DNA from: Paracoccus alcaliphilus
GTDB taxonomy: Bacteria; Pseudomonadota; Alphaproteobacteria; Rhodobacterales; Rhodobacteraceae
Reading direction: 5' to 3'
NCBI RefSeq assembly: GCF_028553725.1
Contig: NZ_CP067124.1
Location: 62,001 to 126,000 of the forward strand
Length of the DNA: 64,000 nucleotides
Positions within the stretch are counted from its first letter, which is position 1. Every line of letters begins with the position of its first letter. Of this stretch, positions 63,174 to 64,000 are shown one piece after another. Both the position numbers and the translations under genes were made by a program. The notes under the pieces were generated by a model. That model saw only the letters and a program-made list of their open reading frames with translations, did not search any database and was not told where the DNA came from.

Positions 63174-64000
63174 CAGGCGGCCTCCCCTTCGGCTGCTTCG
63201 GCCTTGGCCTTGGCCTCTTCCTCTTCCTGTTCGCGCAGACGGGCGGCGCGCAGCGACTGGTGGGCGATGGCGATCAGCATCAGCACGGTCGCGCCCATGA
63301 CCAGCGCAAAGACCCCGAGGTCAAAGGCCAGCGCCGAGGCGGCCGGAACATCACCGATCAGCGGGATGTTGATATATTGCGCATAGGCCGTCAGGAACGG
63401 ATAGCCAAAGACCCATGCCGCCATCCCCGTGCCGCCCGCCATCAGCAGGCCGAAACCCATCCAGCGGATCGGCAGCACGGTGATGCGGGCCTCGACCCAG
63501 CGGACATTGGTGGCGATGTATTGCAGCAGAAAGGCGATGGCCATCGTCACGCCCGCGGCAAAGCCCCCGCCCGGCAGGTCGTGCCCGCGGAAGAAGAAAT
63601 AGGCCGCGATCATGATCATCACCGGGAACATCCACAGCATGATCACCGAGGGCACATAAAGGTAGTCCTTGAAGGCCGCGCTGCTGGTGCGCTGTTGCTG
63701 TTCCGGCGCGGCGATGCTTTCGGACGAAGGGCGGAAACGACGCAGCAGGCTGTAGACGGTCAGCCCGACGATGGCCAGAACCGTGATCTCTCCGAAAGTG
63801 TCGAAGGCGCGGAAATCGACCAGGATGACGTTCACCACATTGGTGCCGCCGCCCTCGTAATAGGCATTGGTCAGGAACCAGTTGCCGACATTCGAGATGA
63901 TCGGCCGGGTCATGATCGCATAGGCGATCCCGGCGATGCCCAGCCCCGATGCCGCCGCGATGACCAGATCGCGGATGCGGCGGGCCTTGGCGGGCAGCAG
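63173..64000 (-). CDS. mrpA: Fused Na+/H+ antiporter subunit MrpA/MrpB, C-terminal part (cut by window edge)
   Basis: The end of a large fused MrpA-MrpB subunit; the frame stays open to the right edge. The visible 275 residues show the MrpA C-terminal block NAYYEGGGTNVVNVILVDFRAFDTFGEITVLAIVGLTVYSLLRR, then a linker, then an MrpB domain (FRGHDLPGGGFAAGVTMAIAFLLQYIA). A charged tail rich in Glu, Ala and Lys ends the protein. MrpAB fusion is the rule in alphaproteobacteria such as rhizobial PhaAB. It is the first gene of the mrp operon. An internal ATG at 63913 should not be read as the start. Confidence 0.92.
   Translation of the reverse strand: MLPAKARRIRDLVIAAASGLGIAGIAYAIMTRPIISNVGNWFLTNAYYEGGGTNVVNVILVDFRAFDTFGEITVLAIVGLTVYSLLRRFRPSSESIAAPEQQQRTSSAAFKDYLYVPSVIMLWMFPVMIMIAAYFFFRGHDLPGGGFAAGVTMAIAFLLQYIATNVRWVEARITVLPIRWMGFGLLMAGGTGMAAWVFGYPFLTAYAQYINIPLIGDVPAASALAFDLGVFALVMGATVLMLIAIAHQSLRAARLREQEEEEAKAKAEAAEGEAA

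Overview
The window is high-GC, densely packed DNA from an alphaproteobacterium of the Rhodobacteraceae, most likely Paracoccus or a close genus. The grounds are gene content and order: hemD next to a mitofilin/Mic60-like gene and hemY, a fused mrpA/mrpB, heterotetrameric sarcosine oxidase (soxBDAG), yfgM-bamB-der, ccmI-ruvX, and a DUF4170/waaA/lpxK cluster. This is inference from family knowledge; no marker such as 16S rRNA is present. No stretch without a gene exceeds about 215 bases.

Layout. 1-1275: right part of an IS630-type element and a Crp/Fnr-type regulator. 1412-7348: a flagellar basal-body block, fliI divergent from flgB-flgC-fliE-fliQ-flgF-flgG-flgA-flgH-fliL-like, which stops abruptly. 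7398-11728: a family 2 glycosyltransferase facing a complete dTDP-L-rhamnose operon (rfbC-rfbB-rfbD-rfbA). 11842-11917: tRNA-Thr(CGT). 12008-16009: hemD, Mic60-like gene and hemY. 16076-23923: tsaD-gpsA-yciI-EVE gene, then DUF4170-waaA-like-lpxK for lipid A/Kdo, a 26-codon membrane ORF with an XpaC-like gene, truA, and an undecaprenyl-phosphate sugar transferase. 24062-26203: universal stress protein, Nfu-type Fe-S scaffold, tsaB, rimI.

26283-31774 is a BMP-type nucleoside ABC transporter operon ending in purine nucleoside phosphorylase, which suggests uptake followed by phosphorolysis of purine nucleosides. 31849-37928 holds mostly single genes: mnmH, L,D-transpeptidase, arylesterase, PCu(A)C copper chaperone, rpmB, ada, meaB. 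38060-45002: SoxS-like thioredoxin, serS, a membrane protein, der-bamB-yfgM, sodB. 45217-50743: sarcosine oxidase, in which soxB is separated from soxDAG by a small membrane-protein gene and a strong terminator. 50943-55367: ccmI-ruvX, DUF1289, cbpM-cbpA, aldo/keto reductase. 55555-59830: an Rrf2-type regulator and a sulfate ABC transporter. 59878-64000: mrpG-F-E-D-C-AB Na+/H+ antiporter, running off the right edge.

Most of this is ordinary chromosomal housekeeping. The items that most deserve a second look are a perfect GC-rich palindrome inside tsaB in a Gly/Pro/Ala-rich insert, a dispersed intergenic element (three copies plus a related hairpin pair), the interrupted sarcosine oxidase operon, the isolated flagellar block next to an IS, a waaA-like protein without the usual catalytic motif, and several tiny or unusual ORFs. 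I see no phage, plasmid, CRISPR or obvious defence system.
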